Assembly (NCBI GenBank): GCA_903912445.1 | Contig: CAIWHP010000048.1 | Coordinates: 1-64,000 of the forward strand | Length of the DNA: 64,000 bases | Direction: 5' to 3' | From: an uncultured Lentisphaerota bacterium | Lineage (GTDB): Bacteria > Verrucomicrobiota > Kiritimatiellia > CAIQIC01 | Notes under the pieces: generated by a model | The model's database searches: none | The model's input: the letters and a program-made list of their open reading frames with translations, nothing else | What the model was told of the DNA's origin: nothing | Program-made: the position numbers and the translations under genes | Part shown: piece after piece, positions 1 to 8,020 of the stretch | Position numbering within the stretch: the first letter of the stretch is position 1 | Layout of the letters: the number at the start of each line of letters is the position of its first letter

Positions 1-1
1 C

Positions 2-742
2 GACTGCATTGACCAGAGCGTCGGCCGCATGGTCGCCGGCCTGAAGGAGCGCGGCTTGCTGGAGAACACGCTGATCCTGTTCATGAGCGACAATGGCGGC
101 AACGCCGAGGGCGGACCGCGCGGCATCAGCGAGGGCGACGTGCTCGGCAGCCCCGATAGCCGCGTCTTCCTCGGCATGAGCTGGGCGACGCTCGCCAACA
201 CGCCGCTGCGCCGCTACAAGCACTTCACGCACGAAGGCGGCGTTAGCACGCCGCTGATCGCGCACTGGCCCGCCGGCATCCCCGCGGCGCGCAACGGCAA
301 GCTGGAGCCGCAACCCGGACACCTGATCGACATCATGGCCACCGCCTGCGACGTCACCGGCGCGCTCTATCCCGCCGAGTTCAAGGGCCACCGCATCCTG
401 CCGCGCGAGGGCCTCAGCCTCGTGCCCGCGTTCAAGGGCGAGCCGCTCCATCGCGTGAAGCCGATCTTCTGGGAGCACGAGGGTAACCGCGCCGTCCGCT
501 GCGGCCCGTGGAAAGCGGTGATGAAGTTCAAGGGAGAGTGGGAACTCTTCAATATCGCCGAGGATCGCACCGAGCAGCACAACGTCATCACCAGATTCCC
601 CGCGATGTCGCAGCACTTGATCCAGCAATGGAATGACTGGGCCGCAACGAGCTTCGTGGATGACTGGGAAGGCTTTGTCCGCAACGACTGGGGCGAAGAA
701 ATCCGTCCCGCAAACGCCAGAAAAGGTAAGGCGAAGAAATAA
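2..742 (+). CDS. Type I sulfatase, C-terminal part (cut by window edge)
   Basis: The frame is open from base 2, so the N-terminus with the formylglycine motif lies outside the window. What remains (about 246 residues) is the C-terminal half of an alkaline-phosphatase-fold sulfatase. It has the metal-binding MSDNGG stretch, then a TPLIAHWPAG segment and a C-terminal HEGNRAVRCGPWK strand. The complete sulfatase at 3074-4783 has the same order of segments (SDNGA, TPLIIHWPAG, HEGNRAVRSGQWK), so the two are close paralogues. It probably hydrolyses sulfate esters on polysaccharide outside the cytoplasm. It opens the co-directional sulfatase run, and the next gene begins 10 nt after its stop. Substrate cannot be told from sequence. 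Confidence 0.9.
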   Translation, partial: DCIDQSVGRMVAGLKERGLLENTLILFMSDNGGNAEGGPRGISEGDVLGSPDSRVFLGMSWATLANTPLRRYKHFTHEGGVSTPLIAHWPAGIPAARNGKLEPQPGHLIDIMATACDVTGALYPAEFKGHRILPREGLSLVPAFKGEPLHRVKPIFWEHEGNRAVRCGPWKAVMKFKGEWELFNIAEDRTEQHNVITRFPAMSQHLIQQWNDWAATSFVDDWEGFVRNDWGEEIRPANARKGKAKK

Positions 743-752
743 AGAGCAGACC

Positions 753-1412
753 ATGAACAAAAAACTCATCGCGCTGTTGTTGGCCATAGCCCCCAGCGCC
801 CAGGCCGACGAAGGTTGGCGGGCGTTGTTCGACGGCAAAACACTGGATGGCTGGGAGGTCAAGAGCGGTTTCGCCACCTATCGCGTCGAGGATGGCGCCA
901 TCCTCGGCAAAACCGCCGAGGGTAGTGGCAATACGTTCCTCTGCACCAAGGAGCAGTTCGCCGACTTCGAGCTGGTCTTCGAGGTCAAGCTCGACAACAA
1001 CGAGTTGAACTCCGGCGTCCAGCTCCGCTCGCAGCTGCGGGAAGCGCCCTACGGCGGCCGCGTCCATGGCCCGCAGGTCGAGATCGCCGCGGGCAGCGCA
1101 TCGGGTTATGTCTACGGCGAAGGCCTGGGGCACTGGCTCTCGCCCGAACCGCGCGCCAAGCATGCGCAGTTCAAGAACGGCGCGTGGAACAAGTTTCGCG
1201 TCCGCGCCGTCGGCACGCGCATCCAGACGTGGATCAACGACCAGCCCATCGCCGATCTCACGCTGGCTGCCGACGACGCCAAAAATTATCCCAAGGGCCT
1301 GATCGGTCTGCAGGTCCACGGCATCGGCAAAAAGCCCGGTGGCCCCTTCCAGGTCCGCTGGCGCAACCTCCAGTTGCGGCCCGTGGCACCCGAGACCAAA
1401 AAAGAAAAATGA
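753..1412 (+). CDS. Secreted DUF1080 protein (3-keto-disaccharide hydrolase-like)
   Basis: A 219-residue protein with a short Sec signal peptide ending near ADE (residue 20). The DUF1080 signature GWRALFDGKTLDGW follows at residues 21-34. The rest reads as one concanavalin-like beta-sandwich with NSGVQLRSQ and the usual GPQVEI segment. The family is abundant in the PVC group, and some members hydrolyse 3-keto-glucosides. Others may simply bind glycan. The ATG at 753 is chosen because the signal peptide starts there; the frame is open further upstream only inside the sulfatase. It lies between two sulfatases and is probably cotranscribed with them. Confidence 0.88.
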   Translation: MNKKLIALLLAIAPSAQADEGWRALFDGKTLDGWEVKSGFATYRVEDGAILGKTAEGSGNTFLCTKEQFADFELVFEVKLDNNELNSGVQLRSQLREAPYGGRVHGPQVEIAAGSASGYVYGEGLGHWLSPEPRAKHAQFKNGAWNKFRVRAVGTRIQTWINDQPIADLTLAADDAKNYPKGLIGLQVHGIGKKPGGPFQVRWRNLQLRPVAPETKKEK

Positions 1413-1508
1413 AAGTCGCCGCGCGCCATGCTGTCCCGAAGCGGCGGCCTTAGCTTATCCAATATTCTGAAATCTGTGCGGCCCGGATATAACCGAGGAG
1501 GAATGATC

Positions 1509-3077
1509 ATGAGAAAAATCATGTTGTGGTTGCTGTGCGGCGTCGCAGGCTGGCTCCCGTCTGACGCTGCGGCGTCCGCAACCAAGCCGAACGTCCTGAT
1601 CATCCTCGCCGATGACGTCGGCTACGGTGATGTGCAGTGCTACAACCCGCAGCGCGGGAAAATTCCGACGCCGAACATGGATCGCCTGGCGTCCCAGGGG
1701 ATGCGCTTCACCGACGGACACTCGTCGTCGGGTGTGTGTTCGCCTTCGCGCTACGCGCTGCTGACCGGCCGCTATCATTGGCGGACGCGCTTGCAGACCG
1801 GCATCGTCGGCGTCTTTGGCGAGCCGCTGATCGCGCCGGAGCGGATGACCCTCGGCACGCTCGCCAAGCAGCAGGGCTACGCGACGGCGTGCGTTGGCAA
1901 GTGGCATCTCGGCCGCGACTGGCCGATCCCGGAGAACAAGCGCGAACTGTTCCGTAAACCGCGCGGCAAGGATGACGAGGGCAAGGTGCCCGACGAGCAG
2001 CGCGCTGTCTGGAGCGAAGTTTTCTCCAAGCCGATCCCCGGCGGCCCGACGGCGCGCGGCTTCGACGAATATTTCGGCACCGATGTTCCGAACTGGCCGC
2101 CGTACTGCTTCATCGAGAACGACCGCACGGTCGGCATCCCGTCGGAATTCCTGCCGCCGAGCCAGCTGAAGAATCATCTGGCGAGCCAGAACGGGCCGGC
2201 GCTGAAGGATTGGAATATGGAAAAGATTCTGCCGACGCTCGGCGACCGCGCAGCGGATTTCATCACGCGGCAGGCCAAGGCGCAGCAGCCGTTCCTGCTC
2301 TACCTGCCGCTGACCTCGCCGCACGAGCCGCTGGCCGTCACCGACGAATGGAAGGGCAAGAGCGGCCTGCTCACCTACGCCGACTTCTTGATGGAGACCG
2401 ATGCCGTGATCGGGCGCGTGCTCGACGCGCTGGAAAAATCCGGCGCGGCGGCGCATACGCTCGTGCTTTTCACCGCCGACAACGGCAAGGCGGCCTACAC
2501 CGGCGCGGCCGAGTTGGAAAAGCTGGGACATTTTTCCAGCGGCCCGCTGCGCGGCTACAAGACCTCGGTCTATGAAGGCGGCCACCGCGAGCCGTTCATT
2601 GTCCGCTGGCCCGGCGTCGTGCAACCCGGCAGCGTATGCAAACAGCTCGTGCATCAAGCGGACATCCTCGCGACGCTCGCCGAGCTTTGGGGCGCGAAGC
2701 TGCCGGACAACGCAGGCGAAGACAGTTTCAGTTTCCTGTCACTGCTCAAAGGCGCGGAGAAGCCGACTCGTGAAAACGCCGTGAGCTGCGCCGCCGCCGG
2801 CACACCCGGCCTGCGCAAGGGCCCGTGGAAACTGATCTTCGCGGCCGATCCCGCCGCGAAGACCAAGGTGCAGCTCTACAACCTCGATGACGACATCGGC
2901 GAAGCGAAGAACCTCGCCGCGCAAAAGCCCGAACTCGTCGCCGAGATGTCGGCGCTGATGGAGCAACTCATCGTGCAGGGCCGCAGCACGCCCGGCGAAA
3001 AACAGAAGAACGACATGACCGTGATCCGCTATCCGCGTGAAGCACCTGCCGCGCCGAAGCGTCGTGGAAAGAAATGA
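1509..3077 (+). CDS. Type I sulfatase (Sec-exported, Cys-type)
   Basis: A 522-residue arylsulfatase-family protein with a Sec signal peptide (residues 1 to about 23). The N-terminal metal-binding strand is NVLIILADDVGYGD, and the formylglycine motif C77-S-P-S-R is followed by LLTGRY. The second metal site, TADNG, lies near residue 323. The cysteine must be converted to formylglycine by an FGE-type enzyme, which is not in this window. The purine-rich GAGGAGG at 1494-1500 is well spaced for the ATG at 1509 and too close to the ATG at 1503, so 1509 is preferred. The stop overlaps the next sulfatase start (ATGATG), indicating translational coupling. An exo-acting polysaccharide sulfatase is likely; the regiospecificity is unknown. 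Confidence 0.93.
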   Translation: MRKIMLWLLCGVAGWLPSDAAASATKPNVLIILADDVGYGDVQCYNPQRGKIPTPNMDRLASQGMRFTDGHSSSGVCSPSRYALLTGRYHWRTRLQTGIVGVFGEPLIAPERMTLGTLAKQQGYATACVGKWHLGRDWPIPENKRELFRKPRGKDDEGKVPDEQRAVWSEVFSKPIPGGPTARGFDEYFGTDVPNWPPYCFIENDRTVGIPSEFLPPSQLKNHLASQNGPALKDWNMEKILPTLGDRAADFITRQAKAQQPFLLYLPLTSPHEPLAVTDEWKGKSGLLTYADFLMETDAVIGRVLDALEKSGAAAHTLVLFTADNGKAAYTGAAELEKLGHFSSGPLRGYKTSVYEGGHREPFIVRWPGVVQPGSVCKQLVHQADILATLAELWGAKLPDNAGEDSFSFLSLLKGAEKPTRENAVSCAAAGTPGLRKGPWKLIFAADPAAKTKVQLYNLDDDIGEAKNLAAQKPELVAEMSALMEQLIVQGRSTPGEKQKNDMTVIRYPREAPAAPKRRGKK

Positions 3078-4783
3078 TGCCCACCAACCGTCGCGATTTT
3101 CTGAAGCTCGCTGGAGCGGCTGCGCTAACTTTTCCAGTGGTTGGCAGCCTAGGGCTGCCCGTCTCGCGCGGCTCGGCTGGAAATACCGCTGGTTCCGGTT
3201 TCCAATCCTTGGAAAAACGGAAACCCAACATCCTGCTGATCCTCGCCGATGATCTCGGCTGGTCGGACCTCGGCTGCTATGGTGGTGAAATCCATACGCC
3301 GCAACTTGACGCGCTTGCCGCTGGCGGCCTGCGGTTCATGCAATTCTACAATAGTGCGCGGTGCTGTCCCTCGCGCGCGTCGCTGCTGACGGGGCTCTAT
3401 CCGCACGAGGTCGGCTTTGGCGGCATGAGCGGCAGCCTCCCCCCGAACTGCGCGACGATCCCGGAAGTGCTGAAGGCTGCGGGCTACCGGACGTTCATGT
3501 CCGGCAAGTGGCATCTGGGCAATCCGGGTCCGGTGCTGCGCGGCTTCGACGAATTCTACGGGATGCTCGGCGGCTACGGCAGCTTCTGGAACGAAAAGCT
3601 CTATACGCGCCGGCCGGAGGGGCGCGTGCCGCGCAGCTATCCTGAGGGGAAGTTCTATGCCACCGACGCGATCACCGACCATGCGCTCGACTTCATCGCG
3701 TCGGCGCGGCAGGCCGGCGACAAACCGTTTTTCCTCTACCTCGCCTTCAACGCGCCGCACTTCCCGCTGCACGCGCCCAAGGCGGAGATTGCCAAATACG
3801 CGCAGACCTATGAGCAGGGCTGGGACAAGATCCGCGACACGCGCTATGCACGCCAGCAACAGCTCGGCCTGCTCGCTGGCGTGAGCTCGCTGACGCCGCG
3901 CTCGGTCATCCCGCCGAACAAGGTCGCCACCGAGCACGGCTGGGCGGACAAGGCGAATCCGGCGTGGGACACGCTCGAAGCCGAGCGCCGCGCCGACCTC
4001 GCGCGGCGCATGGCGGCGTTCGCCGGCGCGGTGGACCGCATGGACCAGAACATCGGCCGTGTCGTGGCTGATTTGAAACAGCACGGCGAACTGGAGAACA
4101 CGCTGCTCTTCTTCCTCTCCGACAACGGCGCCTGCGCCGAGTGGGACCCGTTCGGCTTCGACGTCGCCAAGAATGTCCACGAGATCAACCTGAGCACAAC
4201 CAGCGGCAACAATGTGCTGCACACCGGCGCGGCGCTCGACGAGATCGGCGCGCCGGGCAGCTATGTGAGCTATGGCAGCGCGTGGGCCAACGCCTGCAAC
4301 ACGCCGTTCCGCCTCTACAAGCACTACAGCCACGAGGGCGGCATTGCGACGCCGCTGATCATCCACTGGCCCGCCGGCCTGAATCGCGTTGGCGAACTGG
4401 AGCGGCGGCCCGGCCACATCAGCGACGTGATGGCGACCTGCCTTGAGGTTGCGGGCGCCGCCTATCCCGCCGGCAAGCTGCCGCCCGCGGGCCGCAGCCT
4501 TGCGCCCGCGCTGCGGAACGAGCCGGCGGAGCCGCGCACCATCTTCTTCGAGCACGAGGGCAACCGCGCGGTGCGCAGCGGCCAGTGGAAACTGGTGGCG
4601 CTCGCCCATGGGAACTGGGAGCTTTACGACATGGATGCCGACCGTGTGGAACTGCACGACCTCGCCGCGCAGCAGCCGGACCGCGTCAGACAGATGGCCG
4701 CGCAGTGGGACGAGTGGGCCGCGCGTGTGTACGCGCATGGTCGGGAGGCACACGCAACGAAGAAAAAGAAAGGCCGGGGGTGA
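3074..4783 (+). CDS. Type I sulfatase (Tat-exported) with repeat-derived linker
   Basis: A 569-residue sulfatase beginning with a twin-arginine signal (NRRDFLKLAG, residues 4-13). The catalytic domain starts at KPNILLILADDLGWSD, with the formylglycine motif C97-C-P-S-R and a later SDNGA metal site. Between signal and domain, residues 41-48 (SGFQSLEK) are encoded by a palindromic intergenic-type repeat (TTTCCAA-tcc-TTGGAAA, 3199-3215), which is unusual inside a gene. The start overlaps the previous stop, and only 3 nt separate its stop from the next sulfatase. Tat export suggests that it folds, and is possibly formylglycine-modified, before leaving the cytoplasm. That last point is inference. 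Confidence 0.93.
   Translation: MMPTNRRDFLKLAGAAALTFPVVGSLGLPVSRGSAGNTAGSGFQSLEKRKPNILLILADDLGWSDLGCYGGEIHTPQLDALAAGGLRFMQFYNSARCCPSRASLLTGLYPHEVGFGGMSGSLPPNCATIPEVLKAAGYRTFMSGKWHLGNPGPVLRGFDEFYGMLGGYGSFWNEKLYTRRPEGRVPRSYPEGKFYATDAITDHALDFIASARQAGDKPFFLYLAFNAPHFPLHAPKAEIAKYAQTYEQGWDKIRDTRYARQQQLGLLAGVSSLTPRSVIPPNKVATEHGWADKANPAWDTLEAERRADLARRMAAFAGAVDRMDQNIGRVVADLKQHGELENTLLFFLSDNGACAEWDPFGFDVAKNVHEINLSTTSGNNVLHTGAALDEIGAPGSYVSYGSAWANACNTPFRLYKHYSHEGGIATPLIIHWPAGLNRVGELERRPGHISDVMATCLEVAGAAYPAGKLPPAGRSLAPALRNEPAEPRTIFFEHEGNRAVRSGQWKLVALAHGNWELYDMDADRVELHDLAAQQPDRVRQMAAQWDEWAARVYAHGREAHATKKKKGRG
3199..3215. repeat. Palindromic repeat locus 1, inside a sulfatase gene
   Basis: TTTCCAA-tcc-TTGGAAA is a perfect 7-bp inverted repeat, read in frame as part of SGFQSLEK. 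It is the only single-copy and only intragenic full-gene member of the palindrome family in this window. Confidence 0.8.
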
Positions 4784-4786
4784 ATT

Positions 4787-6160
4787 ATGAGAGGATTCCG
4801 ACGTTGGTTGTGGCTGGTGATGCTGGCCGGCCTGACTAATGCTATGGCCGTCGAGAGTCCGACGCCACCCCACATCATTTTCATCCTCACCGACGACATG
4901 GGCTACGGCGATGTCGGGTGCAATGGCGGAAAGTTTGTGCCGACGCCGAATATTGACCGGCTGGCGAGCGAGGGTACGCGCTTCACGCAGTTCACGGTCG
5001 CGTCGCCGATCTGTTCGCCGTCGCGCACGGGTTTCACCACCGGCATGTTCCCAGCGCGGTGGAATTTGACGAGCTATCTCCAGACGCGCGCTGGCAACCG
5101 CGCGTGCGGGCAGGCGGACTTCCTCGACACCAAGGCACCTTCGCTGGCGCGGTCGCTTAAGGCCGCGGGCTACGCGACGGGACACTTCGGCAAGTGGCAC
5201 ATGGGCGGCGGGCGCGATGTGACGAACATGCCCCCGATCACCGCCTATGGTTTCGACGAATACGCGAGCACATGGGAAAGCCCCGATCCGCACCCGGACA
5301 TCACAGCGACCGACTGGATCTGGTCGCCGCAGGACAAGGTGAAGCGCTGGGACCGCACCGGGTTCTTCGTGGATAAGACGCTCGATTTCCTGCGCCGTCA
5401 CAAAGGGCAGCCGTGCTACGTCAACCTCTGGCCCGACGACATGCACACGCCGTGGGTACCCGCCGACGATGTGCCGAAAGCCGAAGGGCCGGAAAATTTC
5501 CGGCGCGTGCTTGCCGAATACGATCGGCAGATCGGCCGCCTGCTGGCCGGCTTGAAAGAGCTGGGCTTGGAGGAGAAGACGCTGGTGATTTTCACCAGCG
5601 ACAACGGCCCGCTGCCGACGTTCGGCGGCGCGCGCGCCGCCGGCCTGCGCGGGAGCAAGATGAGTCTTTATGAAGGCGGTGTGCGCGAGCCGTTCATCGT
5701 GCGCTGGCCCGGCCGCGTGCCGGCGGGGCGCGTGGATACGCAGACGGTCGCGAATGCTGTGGATTTGTTCCCGTCGGTCTGCGCCGTCGCCGGCGCGAAG
5801 CTGCCGGAAGGCGCGGCGCTCGACGGCGTGGATGTGAGCGCGGCGTGGCTGGGCAAACCTTTCACGCGCACGAAGCCGCTGTTCTGGGAATACGGGCGCA
5901 ACAACAAGTCGTTCAAATATCCCGGTGGCCGCGACCGCAGCCCGAACGTCGCGGTGCGCGAGGGTAAGTGGAAGTTGCTCGTCTATGCCAACGGCACGCA
6001 GGCCCCTCGACAAAGCTCGGGGCAGGCCGAACTCTACGACTTGGAAAAAGACGCAAAAGAAACACAGAACCTGGCGGAGCAGGAAAAGGAAGTGACCGTG
6101 CGCCTACGCCAGCTCGCCCTCGACTGGCGGCGCAGCTTGCCGAAGCTGGAGAGCAAATGA
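4787..6160 (+). CDS. Type I sulfatase (Sec-exported)
   Basis: A 457-residue sulfatase with a Sec signal peptide (residues 1 to about 21). The metal strand is IIFILTDDMGYGDVGC, and the formylglycine motif is C76-S-P-S-R followed by TGFTTGMFPAR. HFGKWHMGG follows, then FTSDNGP. It is shorter than its neighbours and resembles galactosamine-6-sulfatase-like family members, which is a guess from overall motif spacing. Near the C-terminus APRQSSGQAE is encoded by an in-frame dispersed repeat (6003-6028) shared with two other sulfatases here. Its stop overlaps the next start (ATGA), so it belongs to the coupled sulfatase string. Confidence 0.92.
   Translation: MRGFRRWLWLVMLAGLTNAMAVESPTPPHIIFILTDDMGYGDVGCNGGKFVPTPNIDRLASEGTRFTQFTVASPICSPSRTGFTTGMFPARWNLTSYLQTRAGNRACGQADFLDTKAPSLARSLKAAGYATGHFGKWHMGGGRDVTNMPPITAYGFDEYASTWESPDPHPDITATDWIWSPQDKVKRWDRTGFFVDKTLDFLRRHKGQPCYVNLWPDDMHTPWVPADDVPKAEGPENFRRVLAEYDRQIGRLLAGLKELGLEEKTLVIFTSDNGPLPTFGGARAAGLRGSKMSLYEGGVREPFIVRWPGRVPAGRVDTQTVANAVDLFPSVCAVAGAKLPEGAALDGVDVSAAWLGKPFTRTKPLFWEYGRNNKSFKYPGGRDRSPNVAVREGKWKLLVYANGTQAPRQSSGQAELYDLEKDAKETQNLAEQEKEVTVRLRQLALDWRRSLPKLESK
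6003..6028 (+). repeat. In-frame dispersed repeat, copy 1
   Basis: CCCTCGACAAAGCTCGGGGC, followed by AGGCC, lies within the 3' part of the sulfatase at 4787-6160 and encodes PRQSSGQA. It shares the core C-x-TCGAC-n3-GCTCnGsGCAGG with copies at 35095 and 39478. Confidence 0.7.
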
Positions 6161-7752
6161 AGGCGCTGTCTGTCGCCAGTTTATGCTTGGTGGTCTCGCA
6201 GTCGCTGTTGGCCGGGACAGCGCTGTCGGCCACGCAGTCAGGGCCAGGCGCTGGCGCGGGGCGGCCCAATATCCTCATCGCCATCGCCGATGACATGTCG
6301 TGGCCGCACATGTCCATCGCCGGTTGCAAGGCGTTGCGCACGCCGAACATCGACCGTGTGGCGCGGAGCGGCGTGCTGTTCCGCAATGGTTTTTGCGGCG
6401 CGCCCGGCTGCTCGCCTTCGCGCGCGGCGCTGCTCACGGGCCGCCATGTTTGGATGAATGAAGAAGCGAGCACGCACCATGGCTTGTTCCCGGCGAAATT
6501 CGTCAGCTTTCCCGACCTGCTGGCGCGCGCGGGATACGCCGTCGGCTTCACGGGCAAGCCGTGGTCGCCGGGTGCATCGGGGCCGGGGCGCAAAGGGAAT
6601 CCCGTCGGGCCGGCGTTCAACAGCCATCACCTCACGCCGCCGCTCTCCGGTATCAAGGACCACGACTACACCGCGAACTTCGCCGAGCTCCTGAAGAAGC
6701 GGAGCCCGGGTGCGCCGTTCTGCTTCTGGTATGGCAGTGTGGAGCCGCATCGCGGCTACGAGCGCGGCAGCGGGCTGAAGGCGGGCAAGAAGCCCGAGGA
6801 CGTGATGGTGCCCGGCTTCCTGCCGGATACGCCGGAGGTGCGCAGCGATTTCCTGGACTACTTCACCGAGATCGAGTGGTTCGACCGCCAACTCGGCCAG
6901 ATGCTAGACCTGCTGGCAAAGGCGGGTGAACTGGAGAATACGCTGGTCCTCATCACCGGCGACAATGGCATGGCCTTCCTCCGCGCGAAAGCGACGTGTT
7001 ACGAATACGGGCTGCATGTGCCGATGATGGTGGCCTGGCCGAAGCAGGTGCCGGGCGGCCGCGTGGTGGACGATCCCATCGGCTTCGTGGACTTGAACGC
7101 GACCCTGCTCGCTGCCGCGCAGGTGGAACATCCAGCGAAGAACGATCCCGCGCTTGCGCCCGTGGGCCGCGACTTCCTGCCGCTGCTCACCGGCGGCAAG
7201 CAGGGCCTCGTCAATCCCGAACAGGCCTTCGTCTTCGCCGGCCACGAGCGGCATACGCTCACGCGCTATAACGACATCGGCTATCCCATCCGCGTCTTGC
7301 GCACGCCGCAGTATCTCTACCTGCGCAACCTGCGGCCCGATCGCTGGCCCATCGGCGACCCGCAACGCATCAACAAGTCCAGCGGCCAACTGCTGCCGCG
7401 CCACGCCGGTTGCTACCGCGACGTTGATGACCAAGAGACGCTGCAATGGCTCATCAAGGAAGCCCACACATCCAAGAAATATGCCGCGCTACTCGAACTC
7501 ATTGTTGGCCGCCATCCCGCCGAGGAACTCTACGACATCCAGCAGGACCCCGACTGCCTGCACAATCTCGCCACCGCTCCCGAGCACGCCACGGCGAAAA
7601 CCAAGCTCGCCGCGCAACTGGATGCCGAGCTGAAGCGGACCCGCGATCCGCGCCTCTACGGCGCGAACCCCGACATCGCCGACACCTATCCGAACGTGAA
7701 TCCGAAAAACAAGATGGGCGAAGGAAACTATCCGCCACCGAAAAAGCCATGA
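6157..7752 (+). CDS. Type I sulfatase, N-sulfoglucosamine-sulfohydrolase-like
   Basis: A 531-residue sulfatase. The ATG at 6157 overlaps the preceding TGA, and a Sec signal peptide follows (LCLVVSQSLLAGTALSA). The metal strand is NILIAIADDMSWPHMS, and the formylglycine motif is C85-S-P-S-R. The DDMSWPHMS variant and the TGKPWSPG segment in place of GKWHLG are typical of the heparan-N-sulfatase-like subgroup. That subfamily assignment is from memory of the motifs and is moderate. The ITGDNG metal site is near residue 268. The C-terminus is rich in Lys, Pro and Asn. The stop overlaps the start of the small leader ORF at 7749. Confidence 0.9.
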   Translation: MKALSVASLCLVVSQSLLAGTALSATQSGPGAGAGRPNILIAIADDMSWPHMSIAGCKALRTPNIDRVARSGVLFRNGFCGAPGCSPSRAALLTGRHVWMNEEASTHHGLFPAKFVSFPDLLARAGYAVGFTGKPWSPGASGPGRKGNPVGPAFNSHHLTPPLSGIKDHDYTANFAELLKKRSPGAPFCFWYGSVEPHRGYERGSGLKAGKKPEDVMVPGFLPDTPEVRSDFLDYFTEIEWFDRQLGQMLDLLAKAGELENTLVLITGDNGMAFLRAKATCYEYGLHVPMMVAWPKQVPGGRVVDDPIGFVDLNATLLAAAQVEHPAKNDPALAPVGRDFLPLLTGGKQGLVNPEQAFVFAGHERHTLTRYNDIGYPIRVLRTPQYLYLRNLRPDRWPIGDPQRINKSSGQLLPRHAGCYRDVDDQETLQWLIKEAHTSKKYAALLELIVGRHPAEELYDIQQDPDCLHNLATAPEHATAKTKLAAQLDAELKRTRDPRLYGANPDIADTYPNVNPKNKMGEGNYPPPKKP

Positions 7753-7928
7753 ATTTGCCAGCCCATACCCTGAGCCGTTGCCTTTGCTCTGCCCTGCTGC
7801 TGACGCCGCTGGCCGCGCTCCACGCGGGCCGCGACTTGCCGGAAGTTCCAATCTCTGGGAAACTCCACATCGGCTTTTTCCAGTCATTGGAAAACCGCGG
7901 AGCGATGACTTCCAACGATTGGAACTAA
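7749..7928 (+). CDS. 59-residue leader ORF: signal peptide plus palindromic repeat
   Basis: This tiny frame starts in an ATGA overlap with the sulfatase. It encodes a clear signal peptide (CSALLLTPLAALHAG) followed by about 30 residues that are translations of three palindromes (7845-7925; SGKLHIGFFQSLEN). It has no domain. A homologous mini-ORF lies at 10617-10769, and both end about 30 nt before a gene with nearly the same signal peptide. It may be a decayed gene of which only the export signal survives, a translated leader, or a repeat by-product. Whether it is expressed cannot be told from sequence. Confidence 0.45.
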   Translation: MNLPAHTLSRCLCSALLLTPLAALHAGRDLPEVPISGKLHIGFFQSLENRGAMTSNDWN

Positions 7929-8020
7929 AGAAATAAATGAAAACGAAAGGAACAACCATGAAACCCACCCTCATGTTCCTCACCGCCCTGCTGCTGGCAC
8001 CGCTGGCCGCGCTGCACGCC
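7791..8020 (+). repeat. Leader module copy A (signal sequence - palindromes - signal sequence)
   Basis: The module runs from a signal-peptide-coding stretch (7791-7825) through three palindromes and a short spacer with AAAGGAACAACCATGAAAC. It ends in a second, closely related signal-peptide-coding stretch (7984-8020) at the start of the DUF5054 gene. The same order and spacing recur at 10632-10860. The 35-nt signal stretch at 7791-7825 is identical to 10824-10858. Confidence 0.7.
7845..7925. repeat. Triple palindromic repeat (TTCCAA...TTGGAA family), locus 2
   Basis: Three imperfect palindromes of the form TTTCCAA-n3-TTGGAAA are centred near 7855, 7885 and 7917, about 30 bp apart. The clearest are 7876-7894 and 7910-7924. 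They are read through by the small leader ORF. Confidence 0.8.

Noticed and set aside
3149-6013. A 954-codon open frame on the minus strand opposite three sulfatase genes
   Set aside because: It is the antisense shadow of high-GC coding sequence. The sense frames carry sulfatase motifs, and the antisense product is Arg/Ala/His-rich without any domain. Similar long antisense frames at 1455-2657, 20150-21535, 24468-25994, 39390-41285 and 42755-44536 were rejected for the same reason.
7845-7925. CRISPR-like spacing of about 30 bp at the palindrome loci
   Set aside because: Only two or three units per locus, the repeats are palindromes of 15-19 bp, and they are partly translated. No cas genes.
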